This document shows positions 1-6,820 of a DNA stretch of 10,848 bases, in pieces. This stretch comes from Flavobacteriaceae bacterium. Lineage in GTDB: Bacteria; Bacteroidota; Bacteroidia; Flavobacteriales; Flavobacteriaceae. Below the pieces are notes generated by a model, which worked only from the letters and a program-made list of their open reading frames with translations, was not told the origin of the DNA and ran no database searches. The stretch is taken from positions 1-10,848 of the forward strand of contig JALWYP010000488.1 of the NCBI GenBank assembly GCA_026992695.1, read 5' to 3'. The translations under genes were made by a program, and so were the position numbers. The stretch's first letter is position 1. Each line of letters begins with the position of its first letter.

Positions 1-2
1 GC

Positions 3-632
3 TTTACACCAACCGAAAAAGGTGGTTTTTGTGCAAGTTGTGAACAAGAAGTTATTGATTTTACCAAAATGAATAGCGACGAAATTATTATGTATTTTAA
101 AAATAGTGCCAACCTTAAAAATACGTGTGGTAGATTTTCTGAAAATCAATTAAATAGTTTTGTTTATCCGGTGAGAAAAAGAAACCTACCTTCTTTTATT
201 AAAAAAATAGGTTTTGCTTTTTTTTCGCTTTTTTTAAGTAGTAATTTGTTTGCACAAACAATTGAAAAACAAACAAAAAAAGCAGACAAAAACCTTTCAG
301 AAATCAGCACCAATGTTATTGAAAAAGAGTTTGAGGTAAAAGGTCATGTTAGTGAAGACGCAGTTCCTTTGCCCGGTGTAAATATTGTGTTGCAGGGTAC
401 AACTATTGGAACACAAACCGATTTTGACGGAAATTTTGTTTTTCCTAAAAAACTTAAAAAAGGGGATGTTCTTGTGTTTAGTTATGTTGGATATCCATCT
501 AAAAAAGTAACGATGAATAATGAAAATTCTGCTTCTAATATAAATCTAAAAGTGGCTATGAATTTAGACCCTATTATACTTACCGGAAAAGTTGCCGTAA
601 AAAAAGTGTATAAATCAACTAAGAAACATTAA
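3..632 (+). CDS. CarboxypepD_reg-like domain protein with N-terminal Cys domain and one membrane segment (5' partial)
   Basis: The reading frame is open from the left window edge, so the gene starts upstream. The Met codon at 69 is internal. Codons 3-68 encode 22 residues including PTEKGGFCASC and EVIDFTKM, which continue directly into the downstream protein. Visible residues (numbered from codon 3): a C10-x2-C13 pair and a CGRF motif at 42-45, a small domain I recognise from many Bacteroidota proteins of unknown function. A basic stretch and a hydrophobic segment ending in Ala-Gln follow at about 63-85 and probably act as a signal anchor. A CarboxypepD_reg-like beta-sandwich lies at about 110-190 (LPGVNIVLQGTTIGTQTDFDG, then a V-G-Y turn), of the type usually found at the N-terminus of TonB-dependent receptors, but here no receptor follows. 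A Lys-rich tail ends the protein. Topology would put the Cys domain in the cytoplasm and the sandwich in the periplasm (inference). It is probably co-transcribed with the gene 12 bases downstream. The function is not known. Confidence 0.85.
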   Translation, partial: FTPTEKGGFCASCEQEVIDFTKMNSDEIIMYFKNSANLKNTCGRFSENQLNSFVYPVRKRNLPSFIKKIGFAFFSLFLSSNLFAQTIEKQTKKADKNLSEISTNVIEKEFEVKGHVSEDAVPLPGVNIVLQGTTIGTQTDFDGNFVFPKKLKKGDVLVFSYVGYPSKKVTMNNENSASNINLKVAMNLDPIILTGKVAVKKVYKSTKKH

Positions 633-644
633 ACAAAAAATGAT

Positions 645-1643
645 ATGAACAAAATAGGATTGATTCTAGTTTTTTTGTTTCAACTTTCTTATGCACAAGT
701 ATCGGATTTTAAAGATATAAACTTTGCTATTGCAGACAATACAGCAAAATTATATGAAGGTGAAAGCCTTACCAATTTACCGGTACTTGTACATAAGTTA
801 ACAGCAAAACTACCTACGCAAGTAGAAAAATTTAGAGCCATTTACAGTTGGATTTGTTTTAATATTAGAGGCGATATAAATCAGAACAATAAAATTGACA
901 GAAAAAGAAAGAAATATAAAACCGATAGTTTGAGTTATAGCCTATGGATTGAGGCATACAAAAGAACCGCGTTTAAAAAATTGCTAAAGCGAAAAAAAAC
1001 AATGTGTACCGGTTATGCATATTTATTAAAAGAAATGTGTGCCTTAGCAAATATTGAATGTAAAATAATTAATGGTTACGGAAGAACTGCAGAAACCAAT
1101 ATCGACACCTTAAACTTGTTAAATCATTCTTGGAATGCAGTTAAACTTAAAAACAAATGGTATTTGTGCGATGCTACGTGGTCTAGTGGGTATTCAGACA
1201 GTTATAATGTTTTTATTAAAGATTATAACGACGGTTATTTTTTAACAGATCCAATTTTATTTGCTGAAAGTCATTATCCCATAAACAAAAAATGGTTGCT
1301 AGATAGCACTTTAATGAATTCCAACTTTGTACCAACACCTTTGCCTTATAGCGAAACTTATAAACACAAAATTATTCCTTTATCTCCTAATACCATGCAA
1401 GTTGAAGTATGCAAAAATGACGAAGTACATTTTAGGATAAAGTCTTTAAAAAGGATTAACACAAATGCAATTTCGCTCATATTGTTTTTAGGAAACAATC
1501 AAAAAACGTTAAAGATTTATAACATCAAACAGCAAAACGGAATCATTCAGTTTAAGCACAAATTTGCTATAAAAGGCTTTTACGATGTTCATATTAAAGT
1601 AAATGATGATATCGTTTTAACCTATACCATTCAGGTAACATAA
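645..1643 (+). CDS. Secreted transglutaminase-like protein (kyphoscoliosis-peptidase type)
   Basis: This 332-residue protein starts at ATG 645, which is supported by a signal peptide right after it (MNKIGLILVFLFQLSYAQ, cleavage near residue 18). The transglutaminase-like papain-fold core spans about residues 60-180. It shows a full candidate Cys-His-Asp triad: C121 in TMCTGYAYLLKEMC, H161 in NHSWNAVKL and D176 in YLCDATWSSG. The FLTDP...SHYP stretch at about 199-212 after the core is typical of the kyphoscoliosis-peptidase branch of the family. Residues about 235-332 are beta-rich and may form an Ig-like or adhesion-type domain. Family members are peptidases or transamidases, but no substrate can be inferred here. 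The intact triad suggests an active enzyme outside the cytoplasm. It follows the partial CarboxypepD gene by 12 bases on the same strand, which suggests an operon, and it converges with the TonB receptor gene. Confidence 0.85.
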   Translation: MNKIGLILVFLFQLSYAQVSDFKDINFAIADNTAKLYEGESLTNLPVLVHKLTAKLPTQVEKFRAIYSWICFNIRGDINQNNKIDRKRKKYKTDSLSYSLWIEAYKRTAFKKLLKRKKTMCTGYAYLLKEMCALANIECKIINGYGRTAETNIDTLNLLNHSWNAVKLKNKWYLCDATWSSGYSDSYNVFIKDYNDGYFLTDPILFAESHYPINKKWLLDSTLMNSNFVPTPLPYSETYKHKIIPLSPNTMQVEVCKNDEVHFRIKSLKRINTNAISLILFLGNNQKTLKIYNIKQQNGIIQFKHKFAIKGFYDVHIKVNDDIVLTYTIQVT

Positions 1644-1655
1644 AGAAATAGTGTG

Positions 1656-1678
1656 TTAATAAAATAAAGGTTTATTAA
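1656..1678. terminator. Possible weak bidirectional terminator between convergent genes
   Basis: TTAATAAA (1656-1663) and TTTATTAA (1671-1678) form a perfect 8-base inverted repeat around a 7-base loop, and the right arm overlaps the last codons of the TonB receptor gene. It lies exactly between two convergent stop codons. The stem contains only A and T and no clear T-run follows on either strand, so the terminator call is weak. In such an AT-rich spacer the repeat could be chance. Confidence 0.25.
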
Positions 1679-4149
1679 AACTTCATCGTGGTTCTTACAT
1701 TAAAAATTCTTGGTGTAAGATAATTCGGAATAGCATATTGCGCTTTTGTATAAACATCTCTTACAAAGGTGTTGGTAATGGAGTTTTGTACGTCGAAAAT
1801 GTTAAAGATTTCAATACCCACCGAAAATTCTTTAAAGGGTTTTAACCAACCGTGGTCTTTCCTTTTTTTGTCGTGTACCAGAACATACATCATCCCTATA
1901 TCGGCTCTTTTATAATCGGGTAAACGAGTTTGGTAATCGTAGGGGTCTGCATAATTTGGCGACCCTCCGGGAAGTCCTGTATTATAGGTTAGGTTAAGAT
2001 AGAGTTTTAAATCCGGAATTACCTTCACATAATCTTGAAATAACATTGCAAATTTCAATCGCTGGTCTGTAGGTCTAAAAATGTATCCTCTGTTATTTCT
2101 GTTTTCTTCGGTTTTTAGATATCCGGCACTTATCCAGCTTTCGGTTCCGGGAACAAACTCGCCTGCAAGCCGTAAATCGAGTCCGTAAGCGTAAGCAATA
2201 GCGTTGTTATCGGCGGCATATCTAATTCTTACATTATCAAGTGTATAAGGGTTTACATCGGTGAGGTTTTTGTAATATATTTCTGAATTTAATGTAAAAG
2301 GACGATCCCATAAATTAAAACTATAATCGTTACCTAGTACAATGTGAATAGATTGTTGGGCTTTTACATTGGGAACTACTGTTCCGTTTCTATCTCTTAG
2401 TTCACGATAGAAGGGAGGTTGGTGGTAAAACCCTCCTGATAACCTAAAGAGCATATCCATTTCCCATTTTGGCTTAAGTGTAACTTGTGCTCTGGGGCTA
2501 AAAACAGTCTGCGTAGAAGTGGTGATACCTGTACCATTCACCGTCCAATTGTGCATACGAACTCCTGCGTTAAGCCATAAATCGCTTTCGCCTAAAGTGG
2601 TTCGCTTGCTCCATTGCGCATAGCCGGAAATCCGGTTTATTTGTACATCATTAGTGGCACGTACGGAGGTAAAAGGAACAAGTGGTGATGTAAATGGATC
2701 GTAGGGTTGATTATTTGCAAAGTCGGGCACGGGAGGTCGAATAGAAAAACCTGCAGAATCTATAATTTCATATTCCTGTATTCTGTCTCGTATGTCTTCA
2801 CGAGTGTATTTTATACCGTATTCAATACGATTTTCGTCTAAAGCAATGTTTCCTTTATGTTCTACATTAATAATTAAAGCATCTAAGTCGTTTCTTGCAT
2901 GAGTAAGTTGTGAGCCAATTCCTTCTGTAAATTCTACATCACCAACATTTGTATCGCCAATATTGGTGTTAACTTCACCCAATCTGTATTCGGCTAAAAT
3001 GTCATAGTATTCTTGTTCTTGCGTTTGGTAAACCGAAGCAATAAGCTTGGCGGTATAATTTTCTGAAGCTACAAACGTACCTTTTAAAGCACCAAAATAG
3101 GTGTCGTATCTGTCTTGCTCTTGCCCTTCGTAAAAAACGAGTAATGCTATAGGATCTGCAATAGTTCCAAAATTAGTTTGTCGTGTTAAAGGAGTGTAAT
3201 CGTATTTGTTTATAGCGATATTTCCTAAAAATCCAAGTTCAAATTTTTCAGAAACTTTATAGGTTAAATACGTTTGTGCATCGGCAAAAACAGGACGGTA
3301 ATTGGTTTTGGTTTGTTTGGCTTCTACAAAAAGGCTGTTGTCTCTGTACCGGAGTCCTACGATGCCGGTAAGTCTTCCGTTTTTAGAAATGCTTCCGGCA
3401 GAAACGCTTCCGCCAAGTAAACTTAAATCGGCAGTGGCATTAAATTCAACAGGTCTTTTATAGGTGATATCTAATACAGATGAAAGTTTATCGCCGTATT
3501 TGGCTTGAAAACCTCCGGCAGAAAAATCTACTTTTCGGGTAAGGTCGGTATTTACAAAACTCAATCCTTCTTGTTGTCCGCTTCGTATTAAAAACGGGCG
3601 GTACACTTCAATTTCGTTTACATACACCAAGTTTTCGTCATAATTTCCTCCTCTTACGGCATATTGAGTACTTAATTCGTTGTTTCCGTTTACGCCGGGA
3701 AGCGATTTAATAAGTGTTTCTACACCGGCATTGGCTCCGGGTATTTTTCTAATTGCCTCTGGGCTAATAGTGGTTATTCCTTCGACACGTTTGCGTTTTT
3801 TTCGGGAGGTGATTTCGATAGTGCCTAATTGCTCTTGGTCAATTTTAAGTACGGGATTTAGTTCGTATTCGCTATTTGCAGAAAGCGGTTTTACTGTAAT
3901 TGTGATTTTTTTAAAACTTAAATGCGAAAAAGTTACTACAACTTCTTGATTTGCCGGAATTTCTAGTAAATAATACCCGTTTTTGTTGGTTTGGGTACCA
4001 TCGCCAGTAGAGAGCGATATATTTACATTGGCGACCGGATAATTTGTTTCGTCTAGGACAATTCCTTTAATAGTTGCATTTTGCGAGAAAATGGTAGAGC
4101 TTGCAAAACTAAGGAAGGCTATCAACAGCGTAAAAAAATGTGTTTTCAA
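1675..4149 (-). CDS. TonB-dependent outer-membrane receptor with CarboxypepD_reg-like domain
   Basis: This 824-residue protein is an energised outer-membrane importer. Domains in order: signal peptide 1-22 (ending STIFSQ), CarboxypepD_reg-like domain about 25-105 (TIKGIVLDETNYPVANVNIS), TonB plug about 125-230 (LIKSLPGVN, YAVRGGNYDENLVYVNEIEV, GGFQAKYGDKLSSVLDI), and a beta-barrel to the C-terminal Phe of TTMKF, the usual outer-membrane barrel signal. The start is TTG at 4149-4147. The preceding in-frame codons are GAT and the TAA stop of the upstream gene, no ATG lies before the plug domain, and the TTG gives a proper signal peptide. It is the second gene of an operon with the M23 peptidase. 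No SusD-like lipoprotein is beside it, so a glycan-utilisation assignment is not supported, and its ligand is unknown. Confidence 0.92.
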   Translation of the reverse strand: MKTHFFTLLIAFLSFASSTIFSQNATIKGIVLDETNYPVANVNISLSTGDGTQTNKNGYYLLEIPANQEVVVTFSHLSFKKITITVKPLSANSEYELNPVLKIDQEQLGTIEITSRKKRKRVEGITTISPEAIRKIPGANAGVETLIKSLPGVNGNNELSTQYAVRGGNYDENLVYVNEIEVYRPFLIRSGQQEGLSFVNTDLTRKVDFSAGGFQAKYGDKLSSVLDITYKRPVEFNATADLSLLGGSVSAGSISKNGRLTGIVGLRYRDNSLFVEAKQTKTNYRPVFADAQTYLTYKVSEKFELGFLGNIAINKYDYTPLTRQTNFGTIADPIALLVFYEGQEQDRYDTYFGALKGTFVASENYTAKLIASVYQTQEQEYYDILAEYRLGEVNTNIGDTNVGDVEFTEGIGSQLTHARNDLDALIINVEHKGNIALDENRIEYGIKYTREDIRDRIQEYEIIDSAGFSIRPPVPDFANNQPYDPFTSPLVPFTSVRATNDVQINRISGYAQWSKRTTLGESDLWLNAGVRMHNWTVNGTGITTSTQTVFSPRAQVTLKPKWEMDMLFRLSGGFYHQPPFYRELRDRNGTVVPNVKAQQSIHIVLGNDYSFNLWDRPFTLNSEIYYKNLTDVNPYTLDNVRIRYAADNNAIAYAYGLDLRLAGEFVPGTESWISAGYLKTEENRNNRGYIFRPTDQRLKFAMLFQDYVKVIPDLKLYLNLTYNTGLPGGSPNYADPYDYQTRLPDYKRADIGMMYVLVHDKKRKDHGWLKPFKEFSVGIEIFNIFDVQNSITNTFVRDVYTKAQYAIPNYLTPRIFNVRTTMKF

Positions 4150-4152
4150 ATC

Positions 4153-5853
4153 TTATAATGGTTTTCGGTAAAACGTAGCTTCAAATGTAGTACTATTTCC
4201 TACATTATCCACAACAATCAGTTTCAATTTATTTTCTGCATCTGTAACGACATGATCCTCAAAATCATATACTAGAACGTCTTTTTTATGATTATATTCC
4301 ATTACTATAAATTTTCCGTTTATAGTAGCTCTGTAAGTACTAATTCCGCTACCATCATCTTTGATTTGAACGCGTAGTGTTTTGTTTTTGCTAATCCATT
4401 TATCATGTTCAAAATTAAGGGGTTTAACAGTTGGCGAAACCGTATCGATTACCAAAGCATAATCACCAAACTGTCTCACTTTTGCAGAAATTTTTGTTCC
4501 TTTTAAATAAGAAGAATTGTAATAAGGTTTTCCTTTATAGTTTAATTTTCCGATAAATAATTTGTCGCGGTCTGAAGGATGGTAGTTTGAAGCATCAATA
4601 GTAAGAGTAACATTTTTATGCAACGGGATAACATCTTTATGAAACTGAAGCGTATCGCCTTGTGCTTGTATATCGAGATAGGTATCTTCATACAAACTAT
4701 TAGCAGGTATATACACCGAAAATTTACCTTTTGTAATAGAATACGCTTGATCTGCATACACAAAATCTGGTGTTTCTTGAGTGTTTTTAGGGTATAATAC
4801 CTTTAGGTTTTTTCCTGTAACGGGTATGGTTACGATTGTTTTGTTTCCTTTAAAATCGGTTACTGTTAAAGTATAATTAGCGGTATAGCCGTCTTCTATT
4901 TCAATAAATCCGTTAGTATCTTCAAAAGTAATAATACTCAACGGATTGTTGGGTTCTCTAAATAATTTTTGAATGCGACTCCGGTTGGTTTTAAAGTATC
5001 CGTAATCTATAAACCTATTTAAGTATCGTGTTTCGGCAAATGAGAATTTATTAAACGTGATTTCAAAATTTTTTTTACCGTTGTAAGTAGTTGTTACTTT
5101 ATAAATACCATTTTTATTTGAAGCTCCGTTTTGTTGGTCTGAAGCAGTGAGTCCAAAACCTATTTTTCCGTGAGCAATAATGTTTTCGGCTTTATACGAA
5201 CCGTCTTTTTGCAAAATCAAACGGAGTTTAACTCGGTTTTGTGATTGATTTACCTGCGAATCTTCACCAATAGGATATGCAAACACAGCACCTATTATAG
5301 GTTTTTTAGTGTCGGGTATATCAATGCCAAAAAGCATGGGGTTCATAGGTCGTGAGGCATTATCTCTAATCTCAAAGTGTAAATGCGGCCCCCCACTACT
5401 GCCACTATTGCCGGAATAACCTATTAAATCACCTTTTTTAACAGGAAGAAGAGATGCATCGGGAAAAAGTTCAAGAGTGTACGTCTCTTTTTCATATTGT
5501 TTTTGTTTTACATAATCTTGAATAGTACCGGCGTATTTTTTTAGATGCGCATAAACGGTTGTGTATCCGTTAGGATGCTGAATGTATAATGCTTTTCCGT
5601 AACCCCATTGCGAAATTTTAATTCGTTTTACATATCCATTTGCCGGAGCAAAGATAGGTAAACCCTCTCTTTTTTGAGTTTTAATGTCCAATCCACTATG
5701 AAAATGGTTGCTGCGTAATTCTCCAAAATTTCCGGACAAAACCAGTGGGATATCCAACGGATTTGAAAAATAATCCGGAGCAATTTGTTCTTGAGCATTG
5801 CTTTTACCCACAAAGAGTAGAAAAAAGCAACAGATAAAAACTATTTTTTTCAT
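4153..5853 (-). CDS. Secreted M23 family metallopeptidase (LytM type) with C-terminal beta domains
   Basis: This 566-residue protein has a signal peptide (MKKIVFICCFFLLFVGKSNA, cleavage near 20). The catalytic LytM/M23 domain lies at about 35-175. Zinc ligands are H52 and D56 (HSGLD, the HxxxD motif) and H159 in GPHLHFE. H157 and H103 (YAHL) match the other active-site histidines, so the site is complete, unlike the degenerate EnvC/NlpD-type activators. The long C-terminal part (about 180-566) is beta-rich. One Ig-like segment near 480-530 carries DDGSGIS, as in bacterial Ig-like modules. Family members cleave peptide cross-links in peptidoglycan or glycine-rich peptides. Action in the periplasm or on the cell surface is inferred. 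It is first in the minus-strand operon, three bases before the TonB receptor, and is transcribed divergently from the coiled-coil/zapA unit. I found no convincing minus-strand promoter in the 150-base spacer. Confidence 0.92.
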   Translation of the reverse strand: MKKIVFICCFFLLFVGKSNAQEQIAPDYFSNPLDIPLVLSGNFGELRSNHFHSGLDIKTQKREGLPIFAPANGYVKRIKISQWGYGKALYIQHPNGYTTVYAHLKKYAGTIQDYVKQKQYEKETYTLELFPDASLLPVKKGDLIGYSGNSGSSGGPHLHFEIRDNASRPMNPMLFGIDIPDTKKPIIGAVFAYPIGEDSQVNQSQNRVKLRLILQKDGSYKAENIIAHGKIGFGLTASDQQNGASNKNGIYKVTTTYNGKKNFEITFNKFSFAETRYLNRFIDYGYFKTNRSRIQKLFREPNNPLSIITFEDTNGFIEIEDGYTANYTLTVTDFKGNKTIVTIPVTGKNLKVLYPKNTQETPDFVYADQAYSITKGKFSVYIPANSLYEDTYLDIQAQGDTLQFHKDVIPLHKNVTLTIDASNYHPSDRDKLFIGKLNYKGKPYYNSSYLKGTKISAKVRQFGDYALVIDTVSPTVKPLNFEHDKWISKNKTLRVQIKDDGSGISTYRATINGKFIVMEYNHKKDVLVYDFEDHVVTDAENKLKLIVVDNVGNSTTFEATFYRKPL

Positions 5854-5946
5854 TTAAATAAGTTTCAATTTATTGTAAACAAAGGGGAGTTACTTGTTTT
5901 TTTAGTAAAACTAAAAACCAATATTACAAAAAAAATACCAAAACAG

Positions 5947-5977
5947 TTGGCATATTAATAACCTTATCTTAAATTTG
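5947..5977 (+). promoter_or_regulatory. Bacteroidota-type promoter for the coiled-coil/zapA/6S/rny region
   Basis: A TTG at 5947-5949 (-33 element) and TAAATTTG at 5970-5977 (-7 element, exact match to TAnnTTTG) are separated by 20 bases, within the spacing known for the Bacteroidota primary sigma factor. Transcription would begin roughly 5982-5986, leaving a leader of about 20 bases before the ATG at 6004. Its position directly upstream of the first gene of the plus-strand cluster supports the call. Confidence 0.72.
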
Positions 5978-6003
5978 TGAAATAAGTATTGAAATAATTT
6001 TTA

Positions 6004-6294
6004 ATGGGTAAACTTTCAGAAGTAGTTGATTCTTTAGAGACTAGAATTAACAAGTTATTGCAGGAGTATTTAAAATTGCAGCAATTAACACGTACTTTAG
6101 AAGATAAAAACGCCACGTTACAAGAAGAAAATTCTAGGTTAGAACAACAAAATCAAGAGCTTTCGCAAACGTGTCATTCATTAAAAATGACCAATTCAAT
6201 ACTTGGCAGTGACAACTATAAAAGAGAAACAAAACTCAAAATAAATGCTTTAGTTAGGGAAATAGATCAATGTATAAGTCAACTTTCCGACTAA
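6004..6294 (+). CDS. Short coiled-coil protein upstream of ZapA (ZauP/ZapB-like candidate)
   Basis: This 96-residue protein has no signal peptide or membrane segment. Residues about 5-72 are a heptad-rich coiled coil dominated by Leu, Glu, Gln and Lys (for example LQEENSRLEQQNQELSQ), followed by a more specific C-terminal motif, KINALVREIDQCISQL, that does not look like plain coiled coil. The start at ATG 6004 sits just after a good promoter, and zapA begins 11 bases after its stop. Its size, coiled coil and tight linkage to zapA resemble ZauP of Caulobacter, a ZapA-binding coiled-coil protein encoded just upstream of zapA, and functionally ZapB of enterobacteria. I infer a cytoplasmic role at the FtsZ ring together with ZapA. 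Sequence homology to either protein is not established here, because coiled coils mimic each other. Confidence 0.8.
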   Translation: MGKLSEVVDSLETRINKLLQEYLKLQQLTRTLEDKNATLQEENSRLEQQNQELSQTCHSLKMTNSILGSDNYKRETKLKINALVREIDQCISQLSD

Positions 6295-6305
6295 AGAGAA
6301 ACAAA

Positions 6306-6596
6306 ATGGCAAACCCATTAAAAATTAAAATATCAATAGCAGATCGGGTTTATCCCTTAACGATTAATCCTTCGCAAGAAGAAGGATTACGAAAAGCTGC
6401 TAAAGATATTGAAATTATGATTAAGCGGTTTGAACAGAGTTATGCTGTACGAGACAAGCAAGATGTGTTGGCAATGAGTGCCTTACAATTTGCAGCTCAA
6501 GTAGCACAGCGAGATATAAATGAAATAGAAGACAAACAACATATTCAAACAAAATTAGAATTGTTAAACGATAAGTTGTTGAAGGCTATTTCATAA
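6306..6596 (+). CDS. zapA: Cell division protein ZapA
   Basis: This 96-residue protein is the usual size for ZapA. The N-terminal beta-hairpin region (LKIKISIADRVYPLTINPSQ) and the following helix (EEGLRKAAKDIEIMIKRFEQ) match the ZapA globular domain. The DVLAMSALQFAAQVAQ segment and the charged C-terminal helix form the dimer/tetramer coiled coil. ZapA binds FtsZ filaments in the cytoplasm, cross-links and aligns them, and so stabilises the division ring. I chose ATG 6306 and not the in-frame ATG at 6270, because the earlier start would overlap the upstream gene by 25 bases and add a non-conserved 12-residue leader, while MANPLKIKI is a typical ZapA beginning. It is probably co-transcribed with the upstream coiled-coil gene. 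6S RNA follows 24 bases after its stop, the same adjacency as zapA (ygfE)-ssrS in gammaproteobacteria. Confidence 0.93.
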   Translation: MANPLKIKISIADRVYPLTINPSQEEGLRKAAKDIEIMIKRFEQSYAVRDKQDVLAMSALQFAAQVAQRDINEIEDKQHIQTKLELLNDKLLKAIS

Positions 6597-6620
6597 CGTT
6601 CATAAAAATAAAATGTTACT

Positions 6621-6799
6621 GCCTACATTAGTATACTAGTTTGTTAAACTCAACACTAATTCATTAAAAAGGGTGAGTTTAAGATGCAAAAGCGAGCCGT
6701 GTCTGCCTATGGTAGAGAGCGGATACTTGACCATCTTGTTAGCCCTAAACCTGTTTTTCAGGAGTTTAATCAAAACCCCATATTAATGTAGGCTTTTTT
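6621..6799 (+). ncRNA. ssrS: 6S RNA (Flavobacteria type)
   Basis: 6S RNA binds the primary-sigma RNA polymerase holoenzyme by mimicking an open promoter. The structure can be drawn by eye. Closing stem: GCCTACATTA (6621-6630) pairs perfectly with TAATGTAGGC (6784-6793), extended by GTAT/ATAT (6631-6634 with 6780-6783). After an internal loop, TTTG (6640-6643) pairs with CAAA (6771-6774) and TTAAACTC (6644-6651) with GAGTTTAA (6762-6769). Central bubble: about 6652-6670 facing 6746-6761, the latter holding a CCTG-T5-CAGG hairpin. Apical arm: GGG/CCC, AAGATG (6681-6686) with CATCTT (6732-6737), CCG/CGG, and TCTGCC (6702-6707) with GGTAGA (6711-6716). T6 (6794-6799) follows the closing stem and could end transcription. 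Its position after zapA agrees with a 6S identity, and Rfam 6S-Flavo is the expected match. The mature ends are estimated. It may be processed from the operon transcript, because I see no strong promoter of its own. Confidence 0.85.
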
Positions 6800-6820
6800 A
6801 TATATAAATTTGAAAGGAAA

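Noticed and set aside
3680..3949. Plus-strand open frame inside the TonB receptor gene
   Set aside because: It is antisense to the plug and CarboxypepD region and shows no domain or start signal of its own. The short frames opposite the helicase gene (8484-9860) were rejected for the same reason.
5919..5926. Minus-strand TAATATTG as a -7 element for the M23/TonB receptor operon
   Set aside because: It is one base off the consensus, and the nearest upstream TTG is only about 12 bases away, too close for a -33 element.
6270..6305. Earlier in-frame ATG for zapA at 6270
   Set aside because: It would overlap the upstream coding region by 25 bases and add a basic leader not typical of ZapA. ATG 6306 fits the family.
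6805..6812. TAAATTTG, an exact TAnnTTTG match just before rny
   Set aside because: There is no TTG about 20 bases upstream, and transcription would start at or almost on the rny ATG. In AT-rich DNA this is most likely chance, though a leaderless rny transcript cannot be excluded.
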